Source: Antedon mediterranea | Lineage: Eukaryota; Echinodermata; Crinoidea; Comatulida; Antedonidae | Direction: 5' to 3' | Assembly: GCF_964355755.1 (NCBI RefSeq) | Contig: NC_092678.1 | Coordinates: 9,336,922-9,400,921, forward strand | Length of the DNA stretch: 64,000 bases | Shown: piece after piece, positions 1 to 9,103 of the stretch | Layout: every line of letters begins with the position of its first letter | Position numbering within the stretch: position 1 is the first letter of the stretch | The notes under the pieces: generated by a model | Told to the model about the DNA's origin: nothing | Database searches by the model: none | The model's input: the letters and a program-made list of their open reading frames with translations, nothing else | Position numbers and translations under genes: made by a program

Positions 1-522
1 AATAATAAAATATTTTGTTGTTGATAAGCCCAATTTTTCAGCCTTGATTTTACATTTTGAACGAAAGTATTTATTTGTTGATAAGCCCAATTTTGCAGTC
101 TTAATAATGACCCTTCCACAGTGCATTTTACATGATATTGACCGAGGGTTTTTACGCCTCTATAGGCACTGATCAATACCATAATTAATGTACTTTTTTA
201 AATGAATATTGAAATGTTTCAACACTCCCAGATTTCCTCATCTTTATCGTTTCAAAAATTAATTAAATAATTTTCAGTGTATCACCGGGCGGTTTGGAAT
301 TTATTTCTATGCCTGTTGTGTTATGAATTCACCAACACTTTCAGGCCCGGGGCCGAGTTGTAGACCAGACTTCCATGCACAGCCACATGTTAAGGAATAT
401 GAATCTCTTTATGATTTTAATATGGTTCGAAATGATATTACACAACAACGATTAGACAGCAACTGTGCAAGAGTCAAACTAATAAAATCGGAATGATCAA
501 TTAATTGAACATTTACAGCATA
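1..522. other. AT-rich stretch without a recognised gene
   Basis: I see no coding exon here. A 24-bp direct repeat containing TTGATAAGCCCAATTTT occurs at about 17-40 and 75-98, with one mismatch just before the terminal CAG. Nothing else stands out before the MITE that begins at 523. Confidence 0.5.
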
Positions 523-884
523 AGGCCCATACACTAGGACGATAACGATCGACGATAAATAGACAAATGTGCATTTTTAATACATAAACCAAAAGAAATA
601 TAAAAAATTCCTTTGATGAAAATTATATTTTCACACGTCCAATCAAATGACGTCATGATTAGTAAGACCAATAATATCGTGACAATACAGCGATTTTATT
701 GTTTTTATTTATCATGACGTCATTTGATTGGAATTTGAAAAACATTATTTTTATCAAAGACAGCATAAATGATTATCCTATAGGTCTAGAACGAAAACCT
801 TTCTAATTTCTTTTGGTTTATGTAAAAAAAATGCATGCTATATATTTATCGTCTGTCGTTATCATCATAGTGTAATTGGGCCTT
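523..884. mobile_element. Short inverted-repeat transposon (MITE), TA target
   Basis: The two ends are inverted copies of each other. The left end reads AGGCCCATACACTAGG then a GATAACGATCGACGATAAAT tract. The complement of the right end reads AAGGCCCAATTACACTATG then GATAACGACAGACGATAAAT. The similarity continues inward through ACATAAACCAAAAGAAAT and CCAATCAAATGACGTCATGA, so most of the element can fold on itself. TA dinucleotides at 521-522 and 885-886 could be the target duplication, which would fit a Tc1/mariner-type non-autonomous element. It has no coding capacity. The CRE-like TGACGTCA sits symmetrically in both arms. Confidence 0.7.
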
Positions 885-2111
885 TATACAAAAAAAATAA
901 ATTGATTACGAAGTTACATGTCATTTTCACCTATCACCAAAAAACTAACCTTTTCAAAACTAATTAATTGTTACGAAGCCAATTTATATTATATATTTCA
1001 TTAAAACTGAACTTTACGGTAAATGAAGAGTAAGTATCAGTTAATAGGAATAATATAACTAGTAGGTCTATGAACTTGCGTCCAGACACAGAACTGTGAC
1101 ATTACTATCATAAATGTTGAAACCACTTATAAAACCTTTTTTTAAAGAAAATATAATTGTGTTAGGAGAAGGCTAATAAACAAATAGATAATGTTCAAAC
1201 CTTTTTCTGGATTAATTAATGGAGCAGGCGTTCCTAATAATCTTCTGTAGACTGATTGTTCACCTTCTGACGATAATTGATTGGACCCCCCACGGCATCT
1301 GATAACCAACAAAAAATTTACGAGGACTGTTTCAATGATTTAATATCTGACGGCGTATTATTATAACATTGGCCTAGATTGAAAGTCAAAGAAAGTCATT
1401 GTAAATACCTCCCTTTATGTTGACAGAGCCAAAATAAAGTTTTGACCATTATCGAATGATTATTTGACAGTGACTTATTATAATACCGCCCTGGTTGACA
1501 GCAAAAACGAAGTTATTATTTATTGATCAAGATTTTACAGATTTCCGTCTACATCTCAATAATACTGTATTATCAGCAAAGGCTTTCATATAGACTCTCT
1601 TCTCCCAGACGTTTTTTGGGTCCAGCAGCTACCTATAAATTATAGTCGAGTTTCCAAATTCACAAAACTGTCAGCCTTAGATACTAAAGCTACCGCTATG
1701 AAACAGCTTATTAATGAATGTGTCCTCCTGGGACATAGCTGGCTAGAGCCGCGGCGCGAAAATAACAAAAATTAATGTAGTCTAGTAAATACACAACATA
1801 GTCTACCGCCACCAACGGTTAGACTTGCTATCAAAACCAAAGAGATAGTGTCACTATCTTTGTCAAAACATAGCCAGTAGTAGGATAGGAGAGGCTAGAG
1901 TAGTATTAGCCGCCCGCCGTGCACGTGACGTGCCCGCCGGGAACTCCACCTTTGTGGTCCTTTGTCGGGTCTTCGACGGTATGCTAACAATAACAATATT
2001 TTCACTACTATAAAAAATAAGGAAATGCGATATTATCTTTAATTTTGAATCATTCTTAGAAATTACTATAAAAATATGGGTGTGCATGATTTCACAATCT
2101 GTCGAAAAAAA
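885..2111. other. Non-coding stretch upstream of the P2X7-domain gene
   Basis: No exon was recognised. Around 1750-1770 lies a GC-rich patch whose complement contains TTTTCGCGCC, an E2F-like site. Around 1903-1950 there is a second GC-rich patch with an E-box CACGTG directly followed by ACGTG. These could belong to a distal promoter of the gene starting at 2283; that is inference from sequence words only. Confidence 0.3.
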
Positions 2112-2113
2112 CC

Positions 2114-2226
2114 TTGCGCAATTTGCAGATTACTTGCGCAATTTAATACGTTGCTTGCGCAATTTGAAACAGATGTTTCAATTCAAATTGCGCAAGGAAT
2201 TCTTTGCGCAATTTTAAATTGCGCAA
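2114..2226. promoter_or_regulatory. Cluster of six palindromic C/EBP-type sites
   Basis: The palindrome TTGCGCAA occurs six times, starting at 2114, 2134, 2155, 2188, 2204 and 2219. Most copies extend to TTGCGCAAT or ATTGCGCAA. The optimal C/EBP bZIP site is ATTGCGCAAT. The first three copies are spaced by 20-21 bp, two helical turns, and the fourth to sixth by 15-16 bp. Copies 3 and 4 also face each other in a larger imperfect palindrome (about 2153-2197). The cluster ends 57 bp before the ATG at 2283, so a proximal promoter or enhancer role for the P2X7-domain gene is the natural reading. Binding by any factor is not shown. Confidence 0.5.
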
Positions 2227-2282
2227 ATCGTTCAAATCGTGCATAACAAGTAGGCCTACATGAAAAAGCCAATCCTCGCAAA

Positions 2283-3680
2283 ATGTATTCCGATTTCGAA
2301 GAAGAAACTTTTCCGTTAGAAATTCAGCCATACCACAATATGAGCCTTTGAGAAAGGCTGGGGAATTTGAAAATTATCTTCCGATGAGGAAGAAGAAGAC
2401 GATGTTGAGGCAGAAGGAAGGGAGGAAAGAGAAGGAAATTTAACATGGTATGTTTAAATAGGCTACTCGGGAGCGGGCTCGGGAGGCTACTGTAGCCTAT
2501 CAATTAGCTAGCATCGGCTCCGTCATAGGCGCGGCCTAGGCCTACGTTATATTTGTTAGTTATACCGATCGTAAAACAGTCTTTAAATCTTCCTTATTGC
2601 TGTTTTTATAATAAAATCATTTTAATACTGTATTATTCGTTAGTTAGCTAAGTAACTGTTATGTGTAGCCTTTTCACAATTGTGATTCACCAAAAAAAAA
2701 AACAAATCACGGCCATACATATGCGGCCTGCGAGGAAGGTAGTGGGAAAGACATTTTGTTTTGGATCAAATTTGTTGATTTTACTAGGCTTTTGAGTATA
2801 TTTACTGTAATAAAATGTAATTATTTTTTTCGTAATTATAGGCCTGCTACACTCTATAATACTAAGGCCAATACTAATAGGCTAGCCACAGTAATAGGCT
2901 TATTCTATTTCTACAAGGCTAGCTACAGTACAGAAGCCTAGCTTTTATTTGGGGCTTTTTTGGTGGGATTGGGAAGACCTTGCTTATATTGATTTTCATC
3001 TATTAATTAGTATAGTAACAGTATATAGTATATATTTGAGTGCTGTAATGTTGATTCTATGCAGGTGCAAGTGCTCACATTGTACAGCAACAACTGCTGT
3101 TGAGTCTGTATGTTGTTATGAGACAGAGGAGATGGTAGAGAAAATGGGGGAGCAAGCGGTTGGATGCATAACACAGCATACCGGGTTCAAAAACAACTGT
3201 CTGGACCGCGATGTTCTTCTGGCATTATGTTAAACAGGAAGGTCTATTTGACGATGATCATCCAGTGAATCAGTAAGTTTGAGTAAATACTATATTTGAA
3301 TTAACGCTCAACAGTTTGTAAGTATAACAGTATTGTAGTGGAAATCAGATTTTTAATGACAAAACTGACAACATTAAATTAACAAATTCAATAAACCAAC
3401 TACCGACCCAAAGGTCCGGCAAGTTTCCATAAAAACAATGCAACTTCTTGTCTTGTAATGAGACATTAAAGATGGTAAATTTATTTTGTTAACTAATCAC
3501 AATTTTCTTTATGTTTTCAGACTATATCGCCATGTTGCCTACCGGAGGTTTACAACTTGGATATGGAAGCTACTTGGGAAGGGCAAAAGAAAAATACTTC
3601 CGTCTTGCGTAGTGTCAACTATTAGGAATGTATTTCCTGCGCAACAATATGTAGGCTTTAAATATCCCAAAATTCCATGA
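2283..3680 (+). CDS. P2X7 cytoplasmic-domain (P2RX7_C-like) gene, three exons, frame-disrupted
   Basis: Three exons are proposed: 2283-2447, 3065-3272 and 3521-3680. The donors are ATG|GTATGT and CA|GTAAGT; the acceptors are CTATGCAG and TTTTCAG. Exon 1 starts MYSDFEEE, has IQPY then YEPL, and ends in an acidic tract SSDEEEEDD. It joins exon 2 in phase as NLTW|CKCSHC. Exon 2 has the cysteine pattern CKCSHC, SVCCYE and CITQHTGF. Exon 3 has YRHVAYRRFTTW, ILPSC, IRNVFP and YVGFKYP before TGA. This is the motif order of the zinc-binding ballast domain at the C-terminus of the P2X7 ATP-gated channel. Many invertebrates carry it as a stand-alone protein of unknown role. No channel or membrane segments are present. 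The frame breaks near 2330, 2378 and 3222, so this is a pseudogene or the sequence contains indel errors. A poly(A) signal AATAAA follows at 3770-3775. Confidence 0.75.
2448..3064 (+). other. Intron 1 of the P2X7-domain gene
   Basis: This stretch begins GTATGTTT and ends CTATGCAG. Removing it joins the acidic tract of exon 1 to the cysteine-rich domain of exon 2 in one frame (ACA TG|G TGC). The sequence is AT-rich, with TAGGCCTA-like words and a poly-A run at about 2693-2704. I see no separate gene in it. The second intron (3273-3520) is shorter, begins GTAAGT and ends TTTTCAG. Confidence 0.6.
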
Positions 3681-3945
3681 CTAATTAGCACATTGTACAG
3701 TCACATTGTACAGTTGCATAGATTGGAAATCCACCAGTTTCACCAAAGTTCAGTTCCTACAATTAAAACAATAAACAAAAGAGTTATTTAGTTAAGTTTA
3801 TTCATGATTGAGGATAAAGAAAAAAAATTTTGAAAACTATTTTTATAAGTTTATACTGACAAGAACATATATAATTACTGTATGTTTCGCCATGTGTATT
3901 GTAAGACATGCAAATAAGGACTTTGTTACCTTGATTATTAAAATG

Positions 3946-4077
3946 TTATTTAGTTGGAAAACGAGTACATCTTTTCTTGACCAAGTCTGCTTTGTCATAC
4001 GGTTGGTATGTGGCGTTAACGGCCGGTGGTGCTTTTGCATAATTCATAAGAGCATCTTGACTGACTTCGCTCGTCTT
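3946..4077 (-). CDS. Candidate last exon of a minus-strand gene (possibly the THAP gene)
   Basis: On the minus strand a branch-point-like CTAAC is followed by an AG at 4079-4078. After it comes an open frame reading KTSEVSQDALMNY, then a proline- and lysine-rich end (YQPYDKADLVKKRC) before TAA at 3948-3946. The composition looks like a real protein tail rather than random AT-rich DNA, and a minus-strand AATAAA lies about 150 bp downstream (near 3800). It is downstream of, and on the same strand as, the THAP exon at 5750-5360, and the 754-bp transposon at 4436-5189 would lie in the intron between them. I do not recognise the peptide. The phase of the proposed junction could not be settled, and it may belong to another gene. 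Confidence 0.3.
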   Translation of the reverse strand, partial: KTSEVSQDALMNYAKAPPAVNATYQPYDKADLVKKRCTRFPTK

Positions 4078-4435
4078 CTTTCAAACACTACAGTTAGCAA
4101 CTTTTCAATATATTCTATTAAAAAAATATAAAAGAAATGATTTACACTGGACATATTATTTTCAATAAACCACTTTAGTTCTGTAGAAGTAAAAGTAACT
4201 TGTATTACTATTATTATGCAAATAATATCAAACATGAATAAATTAACTACTGAACCGAATTAGCAATAAAAAAAAAAAACCTTCCTGAATTATTTTTATT
4301 GTAAGTACATAAGCTATTTTATAAAACATATTGTTAATGTTATTTGACATATAATAAATAAAATAATAATATAGGCCTACTTAAAATTGTTGCATTATCA
4401 GCACACACCACCTCTCATTCACATCATTTATATTA

Positions 4436-5189
4436 CGCCGTGGTTAGGATTCCGGCACCGGAACTCAAACTGCCCAGCGTTAGGGAATCCGACACGCTAT
4501 TGCGCATGCCCAGAGCGAGGTAATCGGCGACTCTATACATCAACAACAGCGATGGATCATTTCATAGCTGCGCCACACACGGCGAACTAGCCTAGATGCT
4601 GCCTACTAATACGGTATCCACTAATCTAGGCTAGGGCTACCAGTTAGACGTGACCAGTGGGCCTATTTATTTTGTAATTAAAAAGTGGTTGCTTCATTCA
4701 TATATAAACTTCATATCATTATGAATTATATAATTACATGACTAGTTTTATGATTTTTCATAACGCATTATACTGTACATAACAACATGCAATCACAAGT
4801 TGATTTGTTGACGGCAGCCACGTCGTGGATGTGAAAAAACTGTTCGGAAAGTCAGGGTCGCAACGCTAAAAACAGCATTACGACTCTTAGATTGATACTT
4901 ATTAATATCATCGTAATTATTTTAACGCGTGGCGTAGTGGTATTTTAATTATTAATTCATGTATGGCATAGGCCAAGTTTCATCCATCGCTCTCTCGCTC
5001 GCGCAAGGACTATCTAGGCTACAGTAAATCCATATAACACTCCGACTCTCGGTGGTGTGGTGTGTGTGGCACGCACTGTAAGTGCAAGCTATAATTCACT
5101 TCCCAGAGCTATGGGCATGCGCAATAGCGTGTCGGATTCCCCCTAACGGTGGGCAGTTGAGTTCCGGTGCCGGAATCCTAACCACGGCG
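4436..5189. mobile_element. 754-bp MULE-like non-autonomous DNA transposon
   Basis: The element has inverted terminal repeats of about 78 bp (4436-4513 and 5112-5189), starting CGCCGTGGTTAGGATTCCGG and ending with the complement. It is flanked by the identical 9-bp word TTTATATTA at 4427-4435 and 5190-5198. Long terminal repeats with a 9-bp target duplication are typical of Mutator-like elements; an outer-base-shifted reading would give 7 bp. Both arms contain TGCGCATGCCCA and CGGCACCGGAACTC, so transcripts would fold into a long hairpin. There is no transposase. It lies in the presumed intron of the minus-strand THAP gene. Confidence 0.75.
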
Positions 5190-5359
5190 TTTATATTATA
5201 ATCCAAACTGACAAGGCATATTATTATTAATATTAATCATTAAAATGAGAATGTGTGGAGGTTAGGCATAGGGCCTGTCCTGTCCATCCAGGCAGGTAAT
5301 TTCGGCGGTGGTGGTGGTAAGCCTAGTTAGTGCAATAATGAAAAAGTAAAAACACTTAC

Positions 5360-5750
5360 TTCTCTTCGCCTACGTTTTTGAAAGGCGCCTCTACTACTAC
5401 TCTACTAGCAGCTGGGCCTGGCCTGGGATCTTCTCGGTGGCGGTGCTTTCTGAAGGCAATGTAACCTTCGAAGGTATTGCCCCGTCTTTCAATTTCAAAT
5501 TTACTTTTTCTTTGAATCCCATTTCACGAAGTTTAGGTGGGTATTTCGCAAAGTCTTCTTCCAAGAAGTGCTCCGAACATATTTTTGCGAATTTGCTAGG
5601 CTGGAAATGTTTTCGTCTGACGGGGTGGATCCATGCCTTTCTCAGACCCGAAGACTTTGGGAAGGAAAAAAAAAAAAATCCTATATTCCGGTCGCGATTT
5701 TATCCTCCACTTGTTGTATTGGTACAATTAAATACTGCACAATACGGCAT
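5360..5750 (-). pseudogene. THAP-domain zinc-finger exon, disrupted
   Basis: The minus-strand ATG at 5750-5748 opens MPYCAVFNCTN, the first cysteines of a THAP finger. After an in-frame TAA (at NTTSGG*NRDR) and a run of 14 T comes the rest of the domain: FPKSSGLRKAWIHPVRR, then ICSEHF, DFAKYPP and LKDGAIPS. This gives the C2CH layout C-x4-C...W...C-x2-H and the final proline of the family. THAP domains bind DNA in transcription factors and in P-element-type transposases. The run of T shifts the frame by one or two bases. A donor motif GTAAGTG follows at 5359. The domain is about 85-90 residues, the usual length. Nonsense plus shift suggests a pseudogene, or indel error in the homopolymer. Confidence 0.7.
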
Positions 5751-6131
5751 TGTGTTTTGATTTAACACCAACAAAAGTTAACTTTAACAAAAGTGCCGAG
5801 ATGACGTCACGGAAATATTTCTGCATACGAACCGGAAGTAATTGAATTGCTCAAGTGGCTATTTTAAATTTGCTTTTTCGTGATAACGACGAAATCTTAA
5901 AAGTAACGCTATGGATGAGCCGTTTTTATTAGTGTATTACTTTATATGGATTTTATTAATGTTTTAGTGACATTTCTGCTTTAATAACAGTTTTGTGTAA
6001 ATTTTGTTTTTGAGGTTACAATCATCTCGACAACGACAATTAAATTTTATTTTTGTAAACAACTCTAAAGTGGGTATACATTCTTAATGTATACAGTATT
6101 ACAATATTACAATTTTATTAGGTTATGTATT

Positions 6132-6224
6132 TCATTCTGGAACTAGGCAGCCTTCATCCAGCTTCGCCTTCTTTGTAGTACCAGAATGGTCTGTTGCACT
6201 CAGTTGGACAACATCAAACTGTTT
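6132..6224 (-). CDS. Candidate terminal exon, minus strand, unknown product
   Basis: On the minus strand a good acceptor ACATTTTCAG precedes an open frame beginning KQFDVVQLSATDHSG. It continues TTKKAKLDEGCLVPE and stops at 6134-6132. A minus-strand AATAAA lies just downstream (near 6115). Upstream in the same frame, past one TAG, is a cysteine-rich stretch reading RRGSCKICGCHNN (about 6280-6340), which might be part of the same exon. I do not recognise a family. The call rests on splice site, codon-like composition and poly(A) signal only. Confidence 0.3.
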   Translation of the reverse strand, partial: KQFDVVQLSATDHSGTTKKAKLDEGCLVPE

Positions 6225-6380
6225 CTGAAAATGTTGTACCACTGTATGATGGTGTGGCAAACCATTTGCAATGTAGGCCTACCATAATTTGTTATTGTGA
6301 CATCCACAAATTTTACATGAACCACGCCTTTCCGCAAAGGGTGTGTTGCAATACAATTACTTATTTTAGGCATTACTTAC

Positions 6381-6437
6381 CTTTTTAATTTAGCATTTTC
6401 AGTCGGTAATTTTGAATACAGATCTTCTTGCCACTCA
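6381..6437 (-). CDS. Candidate 57-bp internal exon, minus strand
   Basis: The acceptor CTTCCAG and the strong donor AAAAG|GTAAGTAATG enclose an open frame reading EWQEDLYSKLPTENAKLK. The charged, helix-friendly peptide looks like coding sequence. It is upstream of the candidate exon at 6224-6132 on the same strand. The phases of the two exons as drawn do not match, so an intermediate exon, a different acceptor or a frame error would be needed. The product is not recognised. Confidence 0.22.
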
Positions 6438-6499
6438 CTGGAAGGAATAGAATATTTATAGAGATAATACTAGAAGAATAGAATAACAGAATAATTAAT

Positions 6500-6930
6500 A
6501 TATTATTTATTTAGTTGCATGGGAATTATATAGCCTAGGCAGCCTAGTTTTTACTATAGTATAGGCTAGCCAGGCTAAGGCCTTTATACTTTACTAGACC
6601 TATATGCCTATGCTAGGGTGGATAGGCATACTACTGGATACCTACTATTACTAACCTAGGCATAGATAGGTTACCGTATGTCTAGGCCTACTATAATAAA
6701 CGTAGCCTAGGCCTAGGTAGCAGGCAGGCCTAGTTTAGGCCACATTTAATAGGGCCTTATAGCTATAGCTACTGTAGGCCTACAGTCTGAGTAGCTAGTC
6801 TAGCTTGGCCCTAGCTAGGCCATTATCCCTTAAAAAAAAAAAAAAAAATCCCTTAATATTATTAATATTGTACCTAACTACGGCCCTCAGGCTAGGCCTA
6901 CTACTACTAGCCTAGGCTATACATAATACA
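6500..6930. repeat. TAGGCCTA-rich simple-like sequence
   Basis: Words such as TAGGCCTA, CCTAGGC and CTACTACTA recur densely on both strands, with no fixed period. A poly-A tract (about 6834-6848) lies within it. Similar patches lie at 8090-8300 and 50,760-51,120. No exon is visible. Confidence 0.5.
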
Positions 6931-6949
6931 CGGCTGGCTATAAATGATC

Positions 6950-8027
6950 GGGTGTCACGAAACCTAAGACCACGAAACCTAAGACCCCCTAAGACCTAAG
7001 ATCACGAAACCTAAGACCCAAGACCTAAGATTACAAATATTTATCTTTCGCACCTGCCTTGTATTTTAACTCCCAACATTTATTCTGAATACCACACCTT
7101 AGAATTGGCACTTTCATGAAAAAGAATCACATAAAAAGTAACAAATGCATTTTTAAATTGATGATTTTACAGACGTTTTTCTCGCACACAAAATGACTAG
7201 CCTACACAGTACAGTTCAGTAGGCCTACCCCATGTTCAACGTTTTTGTTTCTATGGAACGTCAAAAGAGCAAAAATTATATAGAGGGCTGAAAACTCTGT
7301 GGAGTCCATCTACAGTGTGGATGGAACAATGTAAAATTAAAATTGTAATGATAATAGTATAATCATGCAAGTACGAGAAAATAAATACTGGCAAATAAAT
7401 TTTAATTAAAAAATCATGATAAGTTTTTTTGTTTCGTTTTCTTTCTGTTTTTATACTTGTACTATTATTGTTGCTCTTTTGGCGCTCCATAGAAACAAAA
7501 ACATTGAGCATTGAGCTCGAGGAGTTACATTACAGTATACAAAGAAACACATCTGTAAAATCATAAATTTAAAGGATTTATTTATTTGTTATTATGTGTT
7601 TCTCCTTCTGAAAGTACTTATAAGTCCTAATTTTAAAGTGTGGTGTTCAGGATAAAGTTAGTCAACAAATTTGGAGTCAAAATACAAGAAAGGCAGGTGC
7701 GTAAGAAAAACATCCTCTGAACCAACACAATGGAGTAAATATATACAAACAAACACCCCGTCAAGTTTGTTTGTTGTAAAGAAAAAATATACATTTACTC
7801 AACGGGCGAAAATAATGTGAGTTTATCTATGTTTTGCGGTGGTATTAAATTATATTTATGGTAATAAATGAAACCTACTGTGTTTAAAATTATGTATGGA
7901 TAAACAAGTATTGTTTTTAAGCTGTAGTATATCTTAGAATTTGTAATCTTAGGTCTTGGGTCTTAGCTTTTGTGATCTTAGGTCTTAGGAGGTCTTAGCT
8001 TTCGTGGTCTTAGGTTTCGTGACACCC
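6950..8027. mobile_element. 1.08-kb fold-back DNA transposon with GGGTGTCACGAAACC ends
   Basis: The ends are inverted: GGGTGTCACGAAACCTAAGA at 6950 and its complement ending at 8027. Subterminal CTAAGACC-type repeats are present in both arms (about 6950-7042 and 7938-8027). A 10-bp duplication ATAAATGATC flanks it at 6940-6949 and 8028-8037. The arms pair further inward: GCACCTGCC...TATTTT (about 7051) with 7690, and a 43-bp block at 7232-7276 with 7470-7513. Only the centre is unpaired. The right arm carries extra unpaired sequence (about 7700-7935). There is no transposase; the 86-codon open frame inside is part of the arms. The ends resemble those of the element at 16914-17338. Confidence 0.75.
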
Positions 8028-8037
8028 ATAAATGATC

Positions 8038-9103
8038 AGACTATATTATAGTCTGATCATTTATAGCCAGCCGTGTGAGAACATCGCCAATTAGGACTTT
8101 CTGTCCTAGCCTAAGCCTCGCCTAAATAAAAGGCTAGTAGGCCTCTTCTAGCCTTTTATTTACCTAGTCTAGGCCCTCTGTCTAGCTACTACTACTAGGC
8201 TTAGGCTAACCGGATGTACGTCCTCCTAACTCTAACTAGCCTAGGCCTAGGTAGGCCTACTACTACTAGGCCTATGCCTACTACTAGGCCTTGCCCAAGT
8301 CTATCTCATGACTTAATCGGAATAAACTATAAACAGTGTTTAACAACGATGGACCACCTTCTCATAGGTCATAATCGATATCTATATATAAATTTACGTA
8401 AGGGCAAAATTCGGTAAATCGTGCCTTACTTCTATAATTTTTACTCGATGGTATATAAAGTTGGTTCGTACTTTCGGTACTGATTTTAACCACCTGATGT
8501 AACCCTGTTTACTAATTAAATTAAGTTAGATAATAAGTTATTGACGGTTAAAACGAATTTAGGTTCCAAGATTTGCCCCAAATAGGGGTGTTTTCCGACC
8601 GTGGTATACACTGTATAATGGATGTCCGTCTTGAAAAATACCCGCCACAAAAATGCGAGGAGGCTTCGCATTTTCCTATCTCCTCCTACGATAATTGTTT
8701 TTAATAGCTGAAAACCGGTTGAACAGCTAGAGTACACCATCATAATGTTGAAGACAGGCCGATTTTCTTTAAAAAATACTATTTTGATACATTTAATATA
8801 CGTTTTTACAAATGTATTGATTTGTGATGAATGGAACATTCCAAATTATTTGGTTTAACCATACAGGTATAGATTTAGATTTATGGGCCCCCTTGGAGAA
8901 TAAACATAAATAGTATTGCTATGCTGTACAATACTGTTAAGGTATTAACCACTTTTGATCGCAATTTGAATCGCAAATTTCTTACTGTGAGTGTTGGTAC
9001 TGTTAGATGTAATATAAAAATATATACAAATAAACTTTATTACTGTGAGTGTGGGTAGGCCCTACTGTTAGATTATAAACATATAATATACAAATAAATA
9101 AAC
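8038..9103. other. Non-coding stretch
   Basis: It begins with the second half of a palindrome (to about 8075) and a TAGGCCTA-rich patch (8090-8300), then becomes AT-rich. A 107-codon minus-strand open frame at 8839-8516 has no recognisable motif or splice context, so I do not call it a gene. At 8985-9060 the phrase TTACTGTGAGTGTxGGTA occurs twice. Confidence 0.4.

Noticed and set aside
3808-4131. 107-codon plus-strand open frame behind the P2X7-domain gene
   Set aside because: It is antisense to a better minus-strand exon candidate and lies past the poly(A) signal; its composition reflects AT-rich DNA.
8516-8839. 107-codon minus-strand open frame
   Set aside because: No motif, splice context, poly(A) signal or repeat relation was recognised; this length can occur by chance.
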